From Leptodontidium sp. MPI-SDFR-AT-0119 (lineage: Eukaryota; Ascomycota; Leotiomycetes; Helotiales; Leptodontidiaceae): 64,000 nucleotides of DNA. Shown here one piece after another: positions 1-12,317 of this stretch. Location of the stretch: positions 1,736,001 to 1,800,000 of the forward strand of contig JAHLEZ010000011.1 in NCBI GenBank assembly GCA_020726505.1, in the 5' to 3' direction. Position 1 is the stretch's first letter; each line of letters begins with the position of its first letter. The notes below the pieces were generated by a model. The model saw only the letters and a list, made by a program, of their open reading frames with translations. It ran no database searches and was not told the DNA's origin. Both the position numbers and the translations under genes were made by a program.

Positions 1-3000
1 GTTCGCTTTACCCCCAAGAGCTCGGCTTCTATAGTCGAGGTAGTGACTGTGTCTTGTTTAAATACTTTTTATAGTATAATACCTCCGAATAAAAGAATAA
101 TAAGCTTTTATAAAGAACGCTTAGTTTCTAAATTATTTATAAAAGAGGTATTAGACGCTATTATAAGCTACGTTTCACGCTATTAATAGTTATAAACGAT
201 CCCTAAGAAGCGTGTATTAAATAAGTAACGTATTGTTTAATCGATAGCTTATAAGTGCTTTTAGCTTAAGTTCGTCAAGAATTACGACAGTTATAAAGCT
301 GCAAAAGCTACGTCTAGTTTAATTATAACAGCCGTGTATAGGACAAATCTAACCTTTTCTTAGTACTCCTTGATTTATGCCTTCGTCGCTTTATTAGTGT
401 TTTTAACTAAGTCGTAGTACGGTAAAGGGGTACTTAAGTAGTTACTATTTATTAAGCTGAATTTCCGGGCTACCTTTTTTATATATGTGTCGTGAACTAA
501 CGTGACTGTTTTCGTATGTCTATCCTATATAATTCACACCCTTAGAAATTACTTTACGTCACTTATTATAGTTAATTCGTAAGCTTTATTAAGGCTATTA
601 GTAATTTTAGCCGCTATAGCGATATTTGACTTATAATATAACACTTGTATGTCGTCTACGTAAAAGGCTATAAATACTGTGCGCTTGTCGTTTGTAAATA
701 TATAGGGCTCTTTTGTAAGTGGCTCTAGACTAAGGCTTCTAAGTATAACTAAGAAGTCGCTATATTATAAGACTAAGGAGTCGCGTAAGCTATATAAGGC
801 TCTGTTGATCTTTATAACTATGCCGGGCTATTTAAAACCGTTAAGAAGGTAACAGTAAATAGGTGTATTTCGTTTGTCTCGTTTTATATTAATAAAAGCG
901 TTTATGACGTTATATTACTTAACTTTTAAGTCAAATTAGGCTGTTAAGGCTATCGTAATATAAAAAGACCTTGCCGCTAGTGTGGAGGCGTACGTGGAGA
1001 ATATAGTAGTATTCTCTTATAAGTTACCCTTAGTAATAATACGCGATTTAGTACGTATAAATTATTTAACTAAGTTAACTTTATAAGTAAACACTTATTT
1101 TAGTAATATAAGCGTCGTTTTAGCGTCTGTCTTAGGCACAATATACTAGTATTTTCTAGCCTAGAGGTTCTCTATCTCCTTACGTGCGTCCTCTTAGAAG
1201 CGTTCTCCTTACGGGTATTAGTCTAGGTTCTACTAGTACTTTAGTACTATTAGAAGCTTTACTTAATATAGTTGTGTTGTTTTAGAACTTGTAGTTTCCT
1301 GTACTCTAATCGTTTCGCTACTAACTATAACTATAAAGACAATATATATAGTTTTATAATCTTTACTATCTTTTTGTGTTACGTCTTTATTTTAAAACGT
1401 CGTAATAAAGAATGTGATTTGCGTATAATTCTTATCTTTTTAGTCTATAGACTCGGCGCTTAAGAGCTCCCTTGTCGTAAAGGAGTATACTCCCGGCTTA
1501 ATCTTTGACTATTTATTTAATTATATTGTCTCTTTAACTCGCCTTCTCCGCTAAGCTCGAGTGACAGGGTGTAATTGACTTTAGTTAAGTACTTGTAATA
1601 TTTCGTTTAAGGTCTCTTTAGATATAGTTTCTTTTAATAAGGGTTATATTATTGTCTTTAATAGTGTGTTTTCTAAGAGTAATTATTATTCTTCTTTTAG
1701 CTCGTTATTGTAATCCTCTTTAGACGAGGTGTTTTTGTGTTATAGTGTACTTCTTAAGCCTACACTAGTTACTTTAGTTTAGCGTAGTAGTTGACTTTAG
1801 TTATCTCGTGCTTTACTTTAAATTATAACTTAAAGTATTAATTTGCGCGTACTTTTAATTTAGCGTAATAGTTTCGCACGTGGGGCACCCCTCTTAAGCT
1901 CGATATATTCGTTTTATTATGTCTGGCTTCGAGTCTGTCTTAGTGTGCCTAGGCTTTTTGTTATTATTAGAACTTCTATATTGTCTTTATTAAGCTTTAT
2001 GTCGTCCCCTAACGTGTTAATTTGTGAATTTAATAGTATTATCTTATTTTAGTACTCTCGTGGAATAGGCAGTCTCGCCTTAGTAATTGCGTGTAAGACT
2101 ACTTCCGTAGAAACTTCGTCGACTTTTATTAAGTTAGACAGTAGCCTATTTAATTTAGTACTGTTTTTCGCCTCTATATACTCGTCCTTTACGTGTTCGA
2201 TGGCTAACTCGGCGTCTTAAGCGGCCTTAGGCTCTGTAAGTATATTAACGACTTGTTTAAGTATTAGTAGTAGTTGGCCGACTATTACTTACTTGTTATA
2301 GAACTGTGCCTTATTAAAAATAACGTTTCGGGTACGTATTATACGCTTTAGTAAGGGTATCTAGATCTTGTATATATTAGTTATATAGTAATTAACTAAG
2401 TAACTAACGTGCCCCCTTGGGTTGACTTTAAAGCCTCTCTTGTCACGGAGAGCTTGTCAGTCTTTAATTATCGCGTAGGATTTAGCGTTATACGTAAAAA
2501 TATTACTCTAGTCAGGTCTCAAATCGATTAATAACCTCTTTATTATACGTGGATTATACTATTAAAAATACTACTTGAACTATACCTCTAGTACTTTGTT
2601 TAGCGATCGTATAGCTCTCTTGGCTAGTAGCGATATATTATAAAGGTATATAACTGTTAAAACAGCCTCCGGCTATAACTTAAATAGTAGATTAGCGCTT
2701 GTTATTATTTTTAAGGCCTTAGTAATTAGTTCCTTACTAGCTCTTTCTGTACCTCTATTTGGCTTATACGTGTAGACAGGAGTAGGCTCTAAGTCGATGC
2801 TATTGTCTAACGCCTATTAGTCGTACTAGGTCTAGTATCTTGTGTTAATTACAGACGTGTCGTTGTCGGACTTGACTTTGCATATGGCTAGACTGTATTG
2901 GCGTCTAGTCTATGCCTCAAATACTTTAAGTACTCTTATAATTGATTCGTTGGCTTTACTTGTGAGTGTAAATGCGAAAAGCTTTTTATTATATTTGTCC

Positions 3001-5600
3001 TTAATTAATAATAACTAACATGTGCTATTATAGCTTATAAAGTAGTCAAATAAGTCCTATGTGACTCTAAAGAAAGGTCTCGGGGACTTGTTATCTAATT
3101 CTCTACGCGATAGTTGTTAATTTAAGTGTGTCGTAATATAGCTTTCGTATTATATACTAGTGATTCTATTAATTTAGACATTGCGGGCATGCTTTATAAG
3201 AGCTTCTAGGGCCATTTTGCCGAGGTGACTAGCCCGTAAGTGTTATATTTATACTATGTCGCTTTAGGGTCGTAAGAACCGGCGAGATAATTAAAAGGTA
3301 TACTTTTTAAGAGAGTGTAATCGTCTATTAATTATCGGGTATATTATTATAGTAGGAGATCTACGAGTCTTTATAAATACACGTAGTTGTAAAGAGCGCG
3401 AGTAGTTATTAACTGGCTTGTATTTAAATACTATAAGGTTCCACTTGCGCTATAAGTTTCTTATTATATAGCTCTCTTTAGTATTGCCTACGCGTAAAGA
3501 CGTGTTAGTACTATTATATTATACCCCTGACTGTGTGAGGAGGCTCTCTGAGATAATGTTAATATTGAACCCCTTTATAATAGCTATATTAGACAGTGTT
3601 AAGTCCTTAGTGTACGGTCTAGTAAGTCTATATATAGCGTTTTTAAAGATGCGTGTACTTCTCTTAATAATTAGTAAGTTTGAGGTGCCCGCGTCAATTA
3701 ATTCTCTTATAGTACGTTTGAAGCTGCCGGGGACTAGTTTATTAATACTATTAATTAAGTGAGTTGCGCTGTAGTTGTTAATTAAAGTGTTGTCTAATAG
3801 AGGGTGGCGTTGGAACTCTATAGTACTGTAGATGTTAGCGTTAAGAGTGTCGTCTTAGATTATGTCGTTAAGAAGGTTTAAGTTAAGTATAGTTATGTTA
3901 ATACTCCTTGTCCCTTCTTACGTAGCTTTGCCTTTGTCTTTATTTCTTATAAATATAGTAGTATCGGCTGTTTTGGCGTTAGTAGTAAGTTTAAAGGTAC
4001 TAGTGCTATTAACTTTAGTAATTTTAGTTATTATAACGTACTTTTAACCTTCTTTAGTTATGGCGGCCTTAAGCTCCCTGAAGTCTATAGTCTCTAACTT
4101 CTTACAAGTTATAATTACTTCGTTAGCGTTTAGTATATACTTTATACCTTTAGTAGTCGTTTTATTAATTATATAACGTAGTCTCTAGCACTTAAGTGGC
4201 TTAAAGAAGTGCTTATTGTTTATGTCGCATAAGTATAAGTTACCTTAGCCGCGAGAGCGAGATCTACTAGAGCTTGCGCCCGACGTATTATCGTTTATTC
4301 CTCTAAGGGTTAAGTATTAACTATTACTCCCTCTTTGACGCTTAGGCTTCTTGAATATAGTGTGCTCTTAGTCTATATTAGGGAGTACTTAAATATAGTC
4401 GTTAAAAGTAAAACTATACTCTTTTCTAAGTTAGTCGTCGTGTATAACTATATTAAGGATAAGATTTGCTTAATTAGGGTACATGTGAGCTCTCACAGCA
4501 CGTAACTACTTCTTTAGAGCCATAGTACCCTTGACTTTAGGTATGTCGTACGCTTTAGTATTCCTATAAGCCTTTAAGAAGTCCTTTATTTACTAGTTAA
4601 CGTTGACTTTTCCCTTATGTGCCTCCTTTAAAACTTTGTCGTATTCCGTGACTATTATTATAAGAACCGACGATTCTAATAGTATTATATCGCGCTAAAG
4701 TGTGCTAACTAACGTTTATAAGCTTAAGTCGCTCTTGCCGGCTAATTCCTTAATTATAGAGTCTAAAAGCGAATCGTCTATTATTTTAGAGAGTTAGTTA
4801 TATAGAGTTATATACTTGTTATTTTAGCTCGTCTATTTAGTAAGCGTGTATTAGTACTCCCTAGCTTGTGCTACGTAGATCTACTACACTTCTATAATCA
4901 TCAGGTATAAAGGTAGACTAGCTTCTTCTAGACTTATCCCTCCTATTAGGGCATCTGTCGATATGGCTAGGGTAGGTGTAACTTACGCGTTATTAGACGA
5001 CTTAGGCGTTAAAGACGGTTATAGGTTTACTACTTTCTAAGTTGTAATATTAGCGTAATACTAGCTTAACTAAGTCTTTGTAACCTCTTGCGTAGTGCTT
5101 TTAAGCGTTAGAGCCTTAGGTCGGTGGTTTAGGATATAGCCTGTCGCAGGAGCGCTGGGGTCTATTATATTTGGTGTACTTATAAAGCCAGCATAGAATG
5201 TCAAGCGCAAGTGCTATGTCGCCTAATCCTTCCGCGCCTTTAAATTGTAGTCCGTAAGTAGCTTTAGAAGTGACATTGTCGGTTTTAGGTATATAAATGA
5301 TGATTTCGAAGAGGTTTTAGTGATTTGAGGGTTATTGACGGGCTTTTAAATACTACTAGTACGTGTGAGAGGTAGCGGTGAGAAAGCCTTTGTATACCTC
5401 TATGGAGCCACGTCGGCGCGTGTATGCGACTAGGAAGCTTTAATAGCTTACGGGGCTTATAACTGTCGTGCAAGAGTACGCCTAGAGGCTCCACAGAGGC
5501 GTATTTGACGTATTATTAAGGTATACGCAGTACTATAATTAATTGTTGTATTCTCTACGTATAGTCTATTTAAGCTCCCTGAATATGGAGGTCGCGGGCG
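1..5600 (-). mobile_element. RIP-degraded Ty1/copia retrotransposon, minus strand, truncated by the window edge
   Basis: No open frame survives, but conserved copia pieces read on the minus strand in the order expected for pol. Integrase lies at about 2690-2900: an SDN motif near 2854-2872, then a PTPVYT...NRGTERA stretch like the integrase core C-terminal end. Reverse transcriptase has an FYVDDI motif (YVDD codons at 648-662). An RNase H start (STIEAELLG) lies at about 1-40 and runs off the left edge. Gag would fall near 3.3-5.5 kb but I cannot read it. Stops are mostly TAA/TAG at sites where family members have Gln or Trp, CpA is scarce and TpA abundant, while CpG survives. This is the signature of repeat-induced point mutation. 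Outer boundaries and LTRs were not resolved; the right limit near 5.6 kb is approximate. Confidence 0.8.
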
Positions 5601-5679
5601 CTTTGGCCATGGTGCCTTTGATTGGGCTCGCTTAGCCGGCCTACCATAACCTGCACGACACTTTAGTTATGACGTATAA

Positions 5680-7560
5680 AGAGAGACTTAGAAAGAAGAG
5701 TAGCGAGTAGACAAGACTATACACACTATTAGCGACTTAAGGAGAGGACTATATTGTGTAAGTTAACGATAAGGCTGTAACTTTACGCTTAACGTCTATA
5801 CGACTGTTTTTACAAGACATATAATAAAGCGCCGCCGAACCTGAGTATAGAGACCACCAGGAACTAACACAGGAGAATCGCCAAGAACTATAGCTAGAGC
5901 TAGCTGACGATATTACACTACTAGACGCGACTCTTACACCTATTTAACGACGCAGGGGCAGACCACGTGCCGTACGGCACGATACTACTATACACGTTAA
6001 TAGAGAGCCAAATTACGAGCATTCGTGACAAAAGGAGATCGACGGACTAATAGACAATTAGACTTTTGAGTTCGTAAACCACTGCGATATCCCTATTAGT
6101 ACGAGAATATTTAACTCACGTTTTGTCGACGAAGTTAAGGACGCAAGTACACTAAATACTTATAAGAAGTTAAGACTTATTGTCTAAGTATATAACGACG
6201 AAGGAAAAACGACTGTACTAACTTAATTACTAATAATTTAACGCATAAGCTAGAGAATCCTACTTTGCCTAGTAGCGATGTTCCCGGAGTATAAGCTTTA
6301 CTTACGGGACATAACCTAAGCCTACACATAGTTAAATACAGAGCTTGTCCGAGAAATCTACGTCCGAGCACTAAAAGGCGTACCTTAATAGGAAGGCTAC
6401 TTCTTCCGCGTTAGAAAGCTATTATACAGAGTACTAGAGTTAGGAAACTATTAGTTTAACACTTAGCATAAGCATTATAAGGTTAGACTTAGTACTAAGG
6501 ACTCAATATTCGACCCTTGCCTTATATATATTAATAACGAGAATAACTTCGGTATTGTAGGCTTACAAACCGACGACACACTCTTTTTAGCTAATAGCGA
6601 ATTTATAATAAAAGAAGAAGAGGAGCTGCTAAAGTTAGGGAAGAAGACAAAACTACGTAAGGAGCTTATAATAAACTATGCCCTTAAGTTTAATAGAGGC
6701 ATAATTACTCTTAGCTCCGACGGCAGTATATATCTAGACTAAGCACGATAGACTAAATCCTTATAACTTGTCTAAGAGAAAGTAATAGATATAACCGGTA
6801 CTAGGGGCAAAGTTACTAAGAATGCCACTCTACGAGAGTAATATGTCGTATAACGAGCCCGCGGAGCCTACCTTAGTACTATTTCGCAACCTAAAGCCGC
6901 GTTTAACCTGTCACGGGTAGCACAAGTAACTAATATTCAGAATTACTATATTAAAGAACTAAATAAGAGACTCTAATAGCAGAAGGACAATAGCGGCAGA
7001 GGCTTACGATTCGTCAAATTAAAGACTGCCAGTGTATAAATAGTTGTCTTTATAAACGGAAGCTTCGCTAATAACGCCGACTATAGCTCACAAATTAGTT
7101 TTGTTATTATTACTACCGATAAGAACGGAAAAGCTAATATACTTCATTAGTCAAGCACAAAATACAAGAGAATCACTCGATCCGTACTAGCCTCAGAGCT
7201 CTTCGCTATAAATAACGGCTTCGACATAATATCAGCTATTAAGTTGATATTTAAGGCAGTACTTAATACGACTATTCCGCTACATATCTACACAGATTCT
7301 AAATCAATATACGATTATATCGTCAAGCTAGGAATAACACAAGAGAAGAGACTTATAGTCGACCTTATGTGCCTTCGTTAAAGCTACGAACGTAGGGAAA
7401 TCGATAGAGTCGATTAGATCGACGGAACCAGCAACTTAGCCGACGCCATGACTAAGTCAAAGGCTTACTCAGTACTACGTGAGCTAATCGAGACTAATAA
7501 GTTCAACGCTAGGTTAACTAAATGGGTAGAGAGAAATACAAGCTCTTAAGAAGAGTTGCT
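5680..7560 (+). mobile_element. RIP-degraded Ty1/copia fragment (reverse transcriptase and RNase H), plus strand
   Basis: The plus strand carries the C-terminal half of a copia polyprotein. Reverse transcriptase begins near 6030, with the fungal copia block RIFNSRFVDEVKDAST at about 6100-6160, an LYLRDIT catalytic region near 6290, and the second conserved block (QTDDTLFL) near 6560. RNase H runs to about 7548, with the DSKSIYDYIVKLG segment near 7295 and an ADAMTKSKAYSVL segment near 7440. In-frame stops sit where Gln or Trp is expected, for example TAA at 7379-7381 and TAG at 7415-7417, exactly what C-to-T on either strand gives. Gag and integrase are not seen upstream, so the copy is truncated or interrupted next to the minus-strand element. 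The two lie back to back. Confidence 0.82.
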
Positions 7561-9590
7561 AGTATGTGAATAATAATATTCACGTAATCAGCGTATTACG
7601 TGAATACGGAGGACGGGCAAAAACAGGGGTTACAGGACATAAAGAGGAGCACTCGACACTAGCTAATTCGGGATTAGCCCACGATGAGAGCCTCTTATAT
7701 AGAGCTCTCTTCGACACCTTAGAGTAGCTCCTTAGACTTCACTAAATACATATATGTAACTATAGACTTTTGCACCGTGTATTAAAGCCTCAAACGATTG
7801 ACTAAGTTGTTACTTATTGCGGGAGCTCTAAGTAACATAGTGCAATCAACAGTTCTAAATACCCTCGGGGACTAAAAGGTTAATATTATTCGTAGAGTTA
7901 TTAAAGTAAAGCTACTAGTTGTCCTAAAGCTAAATCTAGAAATCTAAGGCAAGGTTCTTTATAATATAGACATTCTTATAAAGGGCACGCGAAATTTATT
8001 TACTTTATAGTTAATATACAGTTTACTTCCACTAAGTTAAAACGCGTTATTATTAATAAAAGTCTATAAGAATAAGTACGTACTAAAATACAGGTGTTTT
8101 TTTATAGTAGAGTAACGATCGTAATTCTTTTTACTTTTCTCGTTAATATAACGGATAATTAAATTAATTAGTATTACTTTAAAACACTAGCTACAGGAAC
8201 CGCGCTGAGGCCAGTTCGCTAAGTCGTTAGAGGTAATATTCTTAGTAAGATAAGTAAAGTTTATAATAATAATAATAATATAAACGAAGATAATTAAATA
8301 ATTTATTAAGAGAGGCAAAGATACTAAGGTAGTTATATAATGTGGGGGAGCTAAAGAAGAGTTATTATTATGACTAAGACGCGCTATATATACACGTCTC
8401 CGGCGAAGGCGCGGAGCCGTAATTACTAAACACTTATTTATACTATTTACATTATATTCACTTATTAGTTAGCCACGAACGCGCTACTAAAGAGCACCTT
8501 TCCCGCCGCCTAGCTAAAGTCGAATTAATTCTCTACATATATTTACGTATTTTACGAGTATAAGAAATTTAGTATAACTATACTAGGGTCCTTTAATTAA
8601 AAACAAACTTCTTTTATTAATTATAAAGTTATCCTTAGATACTAAGTCGAAATTCTAATAAGTTTCACGCTAATATATATAAGGCCATCGGACGACGTCT
8701 AACGAACTAATGGCGGTGTAGTGTCGCGGTCTTAGCGTAGTAATCTAAATACGCATATCGCGGTGATTAGCTACACCTAATTATTAATTCCCAATTACCT
8801 AATAAGTACTTAGCCCCACCGACGGTAATACGATTATATATCGTACCTTAATTAGTTTTTGCTTCTCGCGTAGTTACCTTTTAAAACACTTACACTAAAT
8901 TATAACGATTAGTCAGGATCTTTAGTATCACGGACGCTATTATAGGGAGAGGGAATAGTTGTTATATATACACGCACTTGTTTCCTCTAAGCTAAGGAGC
9001 CTAAGGACTAATACTAATACGAGGGTGTAATAAACTCTATTTGTGTAAATAGTAATAAGGCATGTCACGATTGCGTATGTCCTCGCACGCTAGTACTTTA
9101 GTGCCCCGCACGGGACACCCCCTTTATATATGTGCTTCCCCTCTAGACTTTTTAGAAGGCTAGAGATTAGTTCTAAATACATTTCTGAACCGCAATTCTA
9201 CAAGCTTTGCCTACCGTGACACTCAACACCTTATAACAACTCGGAATACGAAGGTATACTTCTATACTTTAACCACGACTTTTCAAACTTCTGAATAATA
9301 CATTTAAAAGCCCTTCTAAAACTCTACTACTTATGTGTTCCTCGCTAAGGTAGTAGTAGTATATAGTAAGTAAGTGTTTTGTAAGTAATTAAATAATGAG
9401 AGGTACTTAGGCAGGAAAACACCTTTACACTTAGAACTTAATGAGTCCACCACTAATTAATATAAAAAAAACGCTCAGAGGTTCCCTTAGTCTATACGAT
9501 CCTCGGAAGCTATAATACATAATATTAGGAAGAGTATTTGTGAAATAGTAACTAACTATTAGACCATGGCGGGCGGAACTCAAGAAAGTC
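7561..9590. other. AT-rich RIP-type DNA, no gene
   Basis: This stretch follows the copia RNase H and keeps the same TpA-rich, CpA-poor composition, with short AT repeats (taa repeats around 8263-8280). It begins with a strong inverted repeat (see separate entry) that could belong to the 3' LTR. No coding frame or recognisable transposon domain was found on either strand. It ends abruptly near 9590, where normal composition resumes. Confidence 0.6.
7566..7606. repeat. Inverted repeat just downstream of the copia RNase H
   Basis: Two 12-bp arms, 7577-7588 and 7595-7606, are perfect reverse complements around a 6-base spacer. A second short palindrome (GTGAAT...ATTCAC, 7566-7583) overlaps the left arm. 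The position, right after the polyprotein end, would fit the start of a 3' LTR, but no partner LTR was identified. Function is unknown. Confidence 0.5.
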
Positions 9591-11338
9591 CTCGGCCTTA
9601 GCAGGTATACATCGTATCAAAGGAAGCTTTCAAATACCTTAAAAATTTATATAAAGATAAATAACTATAATACGAAGAGAACCTGTGTACCACAGCTAAT
9701 TCTAGTCGTTGCGCGTTGAGATATCGTGAAGTGTTTGAATTTTGAAAGTGACTTTGGCGGGCGCTACCATACAAACTGGCACCATTTTCCCTCAGACGCT
9801 TCGCTGTGAGAACTGAAGCTGCACGGACCACCCTAAGGCGCGTTACTGTATTAGGAGTAGCTTTACGCTAAATAGCTAGTTCTCACAAAAGAAGCGTCTG
9901 AGCCCCCTGAGATAATTAGTGGGTCCCTTGCATGAAAAGACCCCAAGTCATGTGAGAGCCAGCCAGGTGACATAGTCCAAGAGGATGGAGATTTTTTTTC
10001 ATAAAAGAATTATGCATTGGTTCTACTAGATATCCCTGGGTTATGTGAAAGCCTGCATCTTTAAAGAACCAGCCTCCTGAGGCGAGTGCGATGAAATATT
10101 CACGTGACAATTAGCGTACGCAGAACCAGGCGATCCTAGGTGGCCGTCCTTTTGTGGTAAATACTCGCATGGCAAGACAAGTGAATCAAGGAAAACTCTC
10201 ATAGAAGCATAGCGATAGCTATCCAACTCAGTAAAATGGACAGAATTCAATGAACCTTGGTCTCCCGACAAAGTCGAGGGAGGTTTATAAAGTACCCGAT
10301 TCACAATTTGCTCATTTCAATGCTACATGATGCTCTACAATAGGTATGCCTGTAACGGATCTTTGCTTACGTAGGGATTATCCTTCTGGGACCGCCACAG
10401 CATTGCGTTGAAGATGGAAACAAGAGGACCTGGCAACAGAAGGAGGACATTGAGGGCTTGGCAGGGTTTTAATCTACGCCTCAAATTTTCAGTCTACGTC
10501 GTAAATACATTGCGGGCTAACTTGGTTTAAGAATCTATCTTCGCGCGTTCTGAACAGCTACTATGAACGCTACTGTTGCTGTCGCTCTGGCATGTGTTGA
10601 TATTTAAATGGATTGGGTGGGCTGATTAGCCGAGAGCGAAAAGGGGCGGAAGCAAGCGAACTTGACAGCCAAACCCCACTTCACTTTCGGGCGCATGTAC
10701 CTGTGGCATACATTCGACTTTCAGTAATAAGGTAAATACCAGGAGAGACAAAACTAGCAACCAGTAAGCCCAATGTGCTCGTCCCATGCCAGATATGCCT
10801 GTCGATCAATACCCTCAGGGTCCTCCTTTTGCGAAATACAGCATCTAGTAGTGCTGACAGGCAGCGATAGAGGTAACATTCTGCTGATAAGCTCTCCAAA
10901 AAGTCTTGCCATCCCGAATGTCTTTATTGTACTGCGATTGCTAACTGTATGAAGAATAGTCCAGTTCTCCAAAAATTGGGATTGCATTTGATCGAAGACA
11001 TCGGAGAAAGGCTGTCATCAGAAGAATTTTTTGATGCTTGGGTCGCTCGTTTGAAGAAGGACCAAGCCAGAGCATCAGGAAGTATGCATTTGGGTTACAG
11101 AGTTCTCCTGAGGGGGAGGGCATAATGTGATTCGATATTTGACAGATACTTGACAGAGATATAATTCAATGTCGGTACAAGCACTCAATCCATCAGTAGA
11201 TTCTTGGAAACAGCAAATATTACTTCTATACTATATCTACCTGATCTTTGCAAAACCAACGAGCTTCACATCAGAATGCCAACGAAACCATCTTACAGAT
11301 CCATATTCCACGGCTACGCCTCTAAAATCTGGTACAGT
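9591..11338. other. Intergenic, no supported gene
   Basis: Composition returns to normal here. Only short frames without recognisable domains exist. The best is a minus-strand ATG frame of 77 codons at 10754-10987, preceded by open sequence in another frame. It resembles nothing I know and may be a decayed gene. No RNA gene was recognised. Confidence 0.4.
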
Positions 11339-12001
11339 CTATCTTCCCCTCTCAAACTCCTCAAACCCCCTCTCAACGATCCTAACCGCCTGCTCACTAA
11401 CAAAATCCTTCCCAATCCCATTCCCACCAACCCCACGAATCTCCTCCTTCCCAAACCATCCCCAATCCTGATGTTCCTCCTCATCAAGCGCCACCTCACC
11501 CTCCTTCACCTCCCCAACATCAACCACAAAATGAAGTTTACACCACCTCTCCCCCCTCCCACCGAGAAACTCAACCTCTCCCTCCCCCGGTTTCGCTCCT
11601 ACAACAACTTCCACCTCTACCTCTTTCCCATCCCCATCCCTCCCTTTCACAATCACAACCTCACCAGCCCTCCCATCCCAAACCTGCGCCCCAAACGACT
11701 TAACAAGCAGTCCCGTCTCTTCCCACACCTCCCTTACCACAGCATAGAGAAGCGTCGCATCTGTCTTCTCCACGCCACCACCAGGGATCTCCCAGGCGTT
11801 GGGGAAGACATCGCTGGCTGCGCGTTTGATGAGCAGGATTTGCGGTTGTTGCGTGAGAGGGGAGAGGCGGAATATTAGGGCACCGACGCAGATGTGTGGG
11901 AGACGCGGGTGGGCTGTGGACCATTCCTGGGGTGTGATAGTGTGGTGGGTGAGGGTGGTGGGGATGAGAGGTGGTGGGATTTGGGGGAGGGGGCGTGGCA
12001 T
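11339..12001 (-). CDS. Nudix hydrolase family protein
   Basis: Predicted single-exon protein of 220 residues. Nudix enzymes cleave nucleoside diphosphates linked to another moiety, using a divalent metal. The Nudix helix is clear: GGGVEKTDATLL is followed by REVWEETGLL, so the REUxEExGU metal-binding half is intact. The glutamate usually found seven residues before the Arg is not in its standard position; an Asp lies eight before it. A following beta-rich region ends in EEHQDWGWFGKEE, typical of the fold. The open frame extends upstream to 12181, but that first codon is GTG, so I start at the first ATG (12001, MPRPLPQ). An upstream exon cannot be excluded. The substrate cannot be predicted. 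Confidence 0.82.
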   Translation of the reverse strand: MPRPLPQIPPPLIPTTLTHHTITPQEWSTAHPRLPHICVGALIFRLSPLTQQPQILLIKRAASDVFPNAWEIPGGGVEKTDATLLYAVVREVWEETGLLVKSFGAQVWDGRAGEVVIVKGRDGDGKEVEVEVVVGAKPGEGEVEFLGGRGERWCKLHFVVDVGEVKEGEVALDEEEHQDWGWFGKEEIRGVGGNGIGKDFVSEQAVRIVERGFEEFERGR

Positions 12002-12317
12002 TTCGGGGGTCTTGAGTTGGTTGGTGGAGAAGTAAGCTCCTTTTCCCTTTTTGGAAATGTAGGTGTATGCGGAAAGGTTTTGGTTCGTAGTGTTGTTGAG
12101 AATTCTGGATGTTAAGTATACATGATGTTGAGATGGCAGCCTGTTGTGCAAACGGGTGAAACGGTGGCCTAAAATCGACACCGAGTGAGTCAGGCAACAT
12201 CTGGATACCTACCTTATGCACGTGAATAATCTCAAAGTTTCACAATGAATAAGTAAGACTGGGAAATGGTGTGACGAAATTTTATTTTTGGAGTAGTCTA
12301 GGGCATTGACTACTCAG
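12002..12317. other. Intergenic between two minus-strand genes
   Basis: The first 180 bases continue the open frame upstream of the Nudix ATG without an ATG. Nothing else was recognised; it should hold the Nudix promoter and the terminator of the GH1 gene. Confidence 0.4.

Noticed and set aside
1..9590. Short open frames in the AT-rich block (for example 3484-3762 and 3862-4047)
   Set aside because: They are hydrophobic by composition only, have non-ATG starts or no domain, and lie in RIP-degraded transposon DNA.
11700..12221. Second minus-strand frame of 173 codons over the Nudix gene, rich in His and Pro
   Set aside because: It overlaps the Nudix coding exon in another frame and is low-complexity; the Nudix frame carries the family motif.
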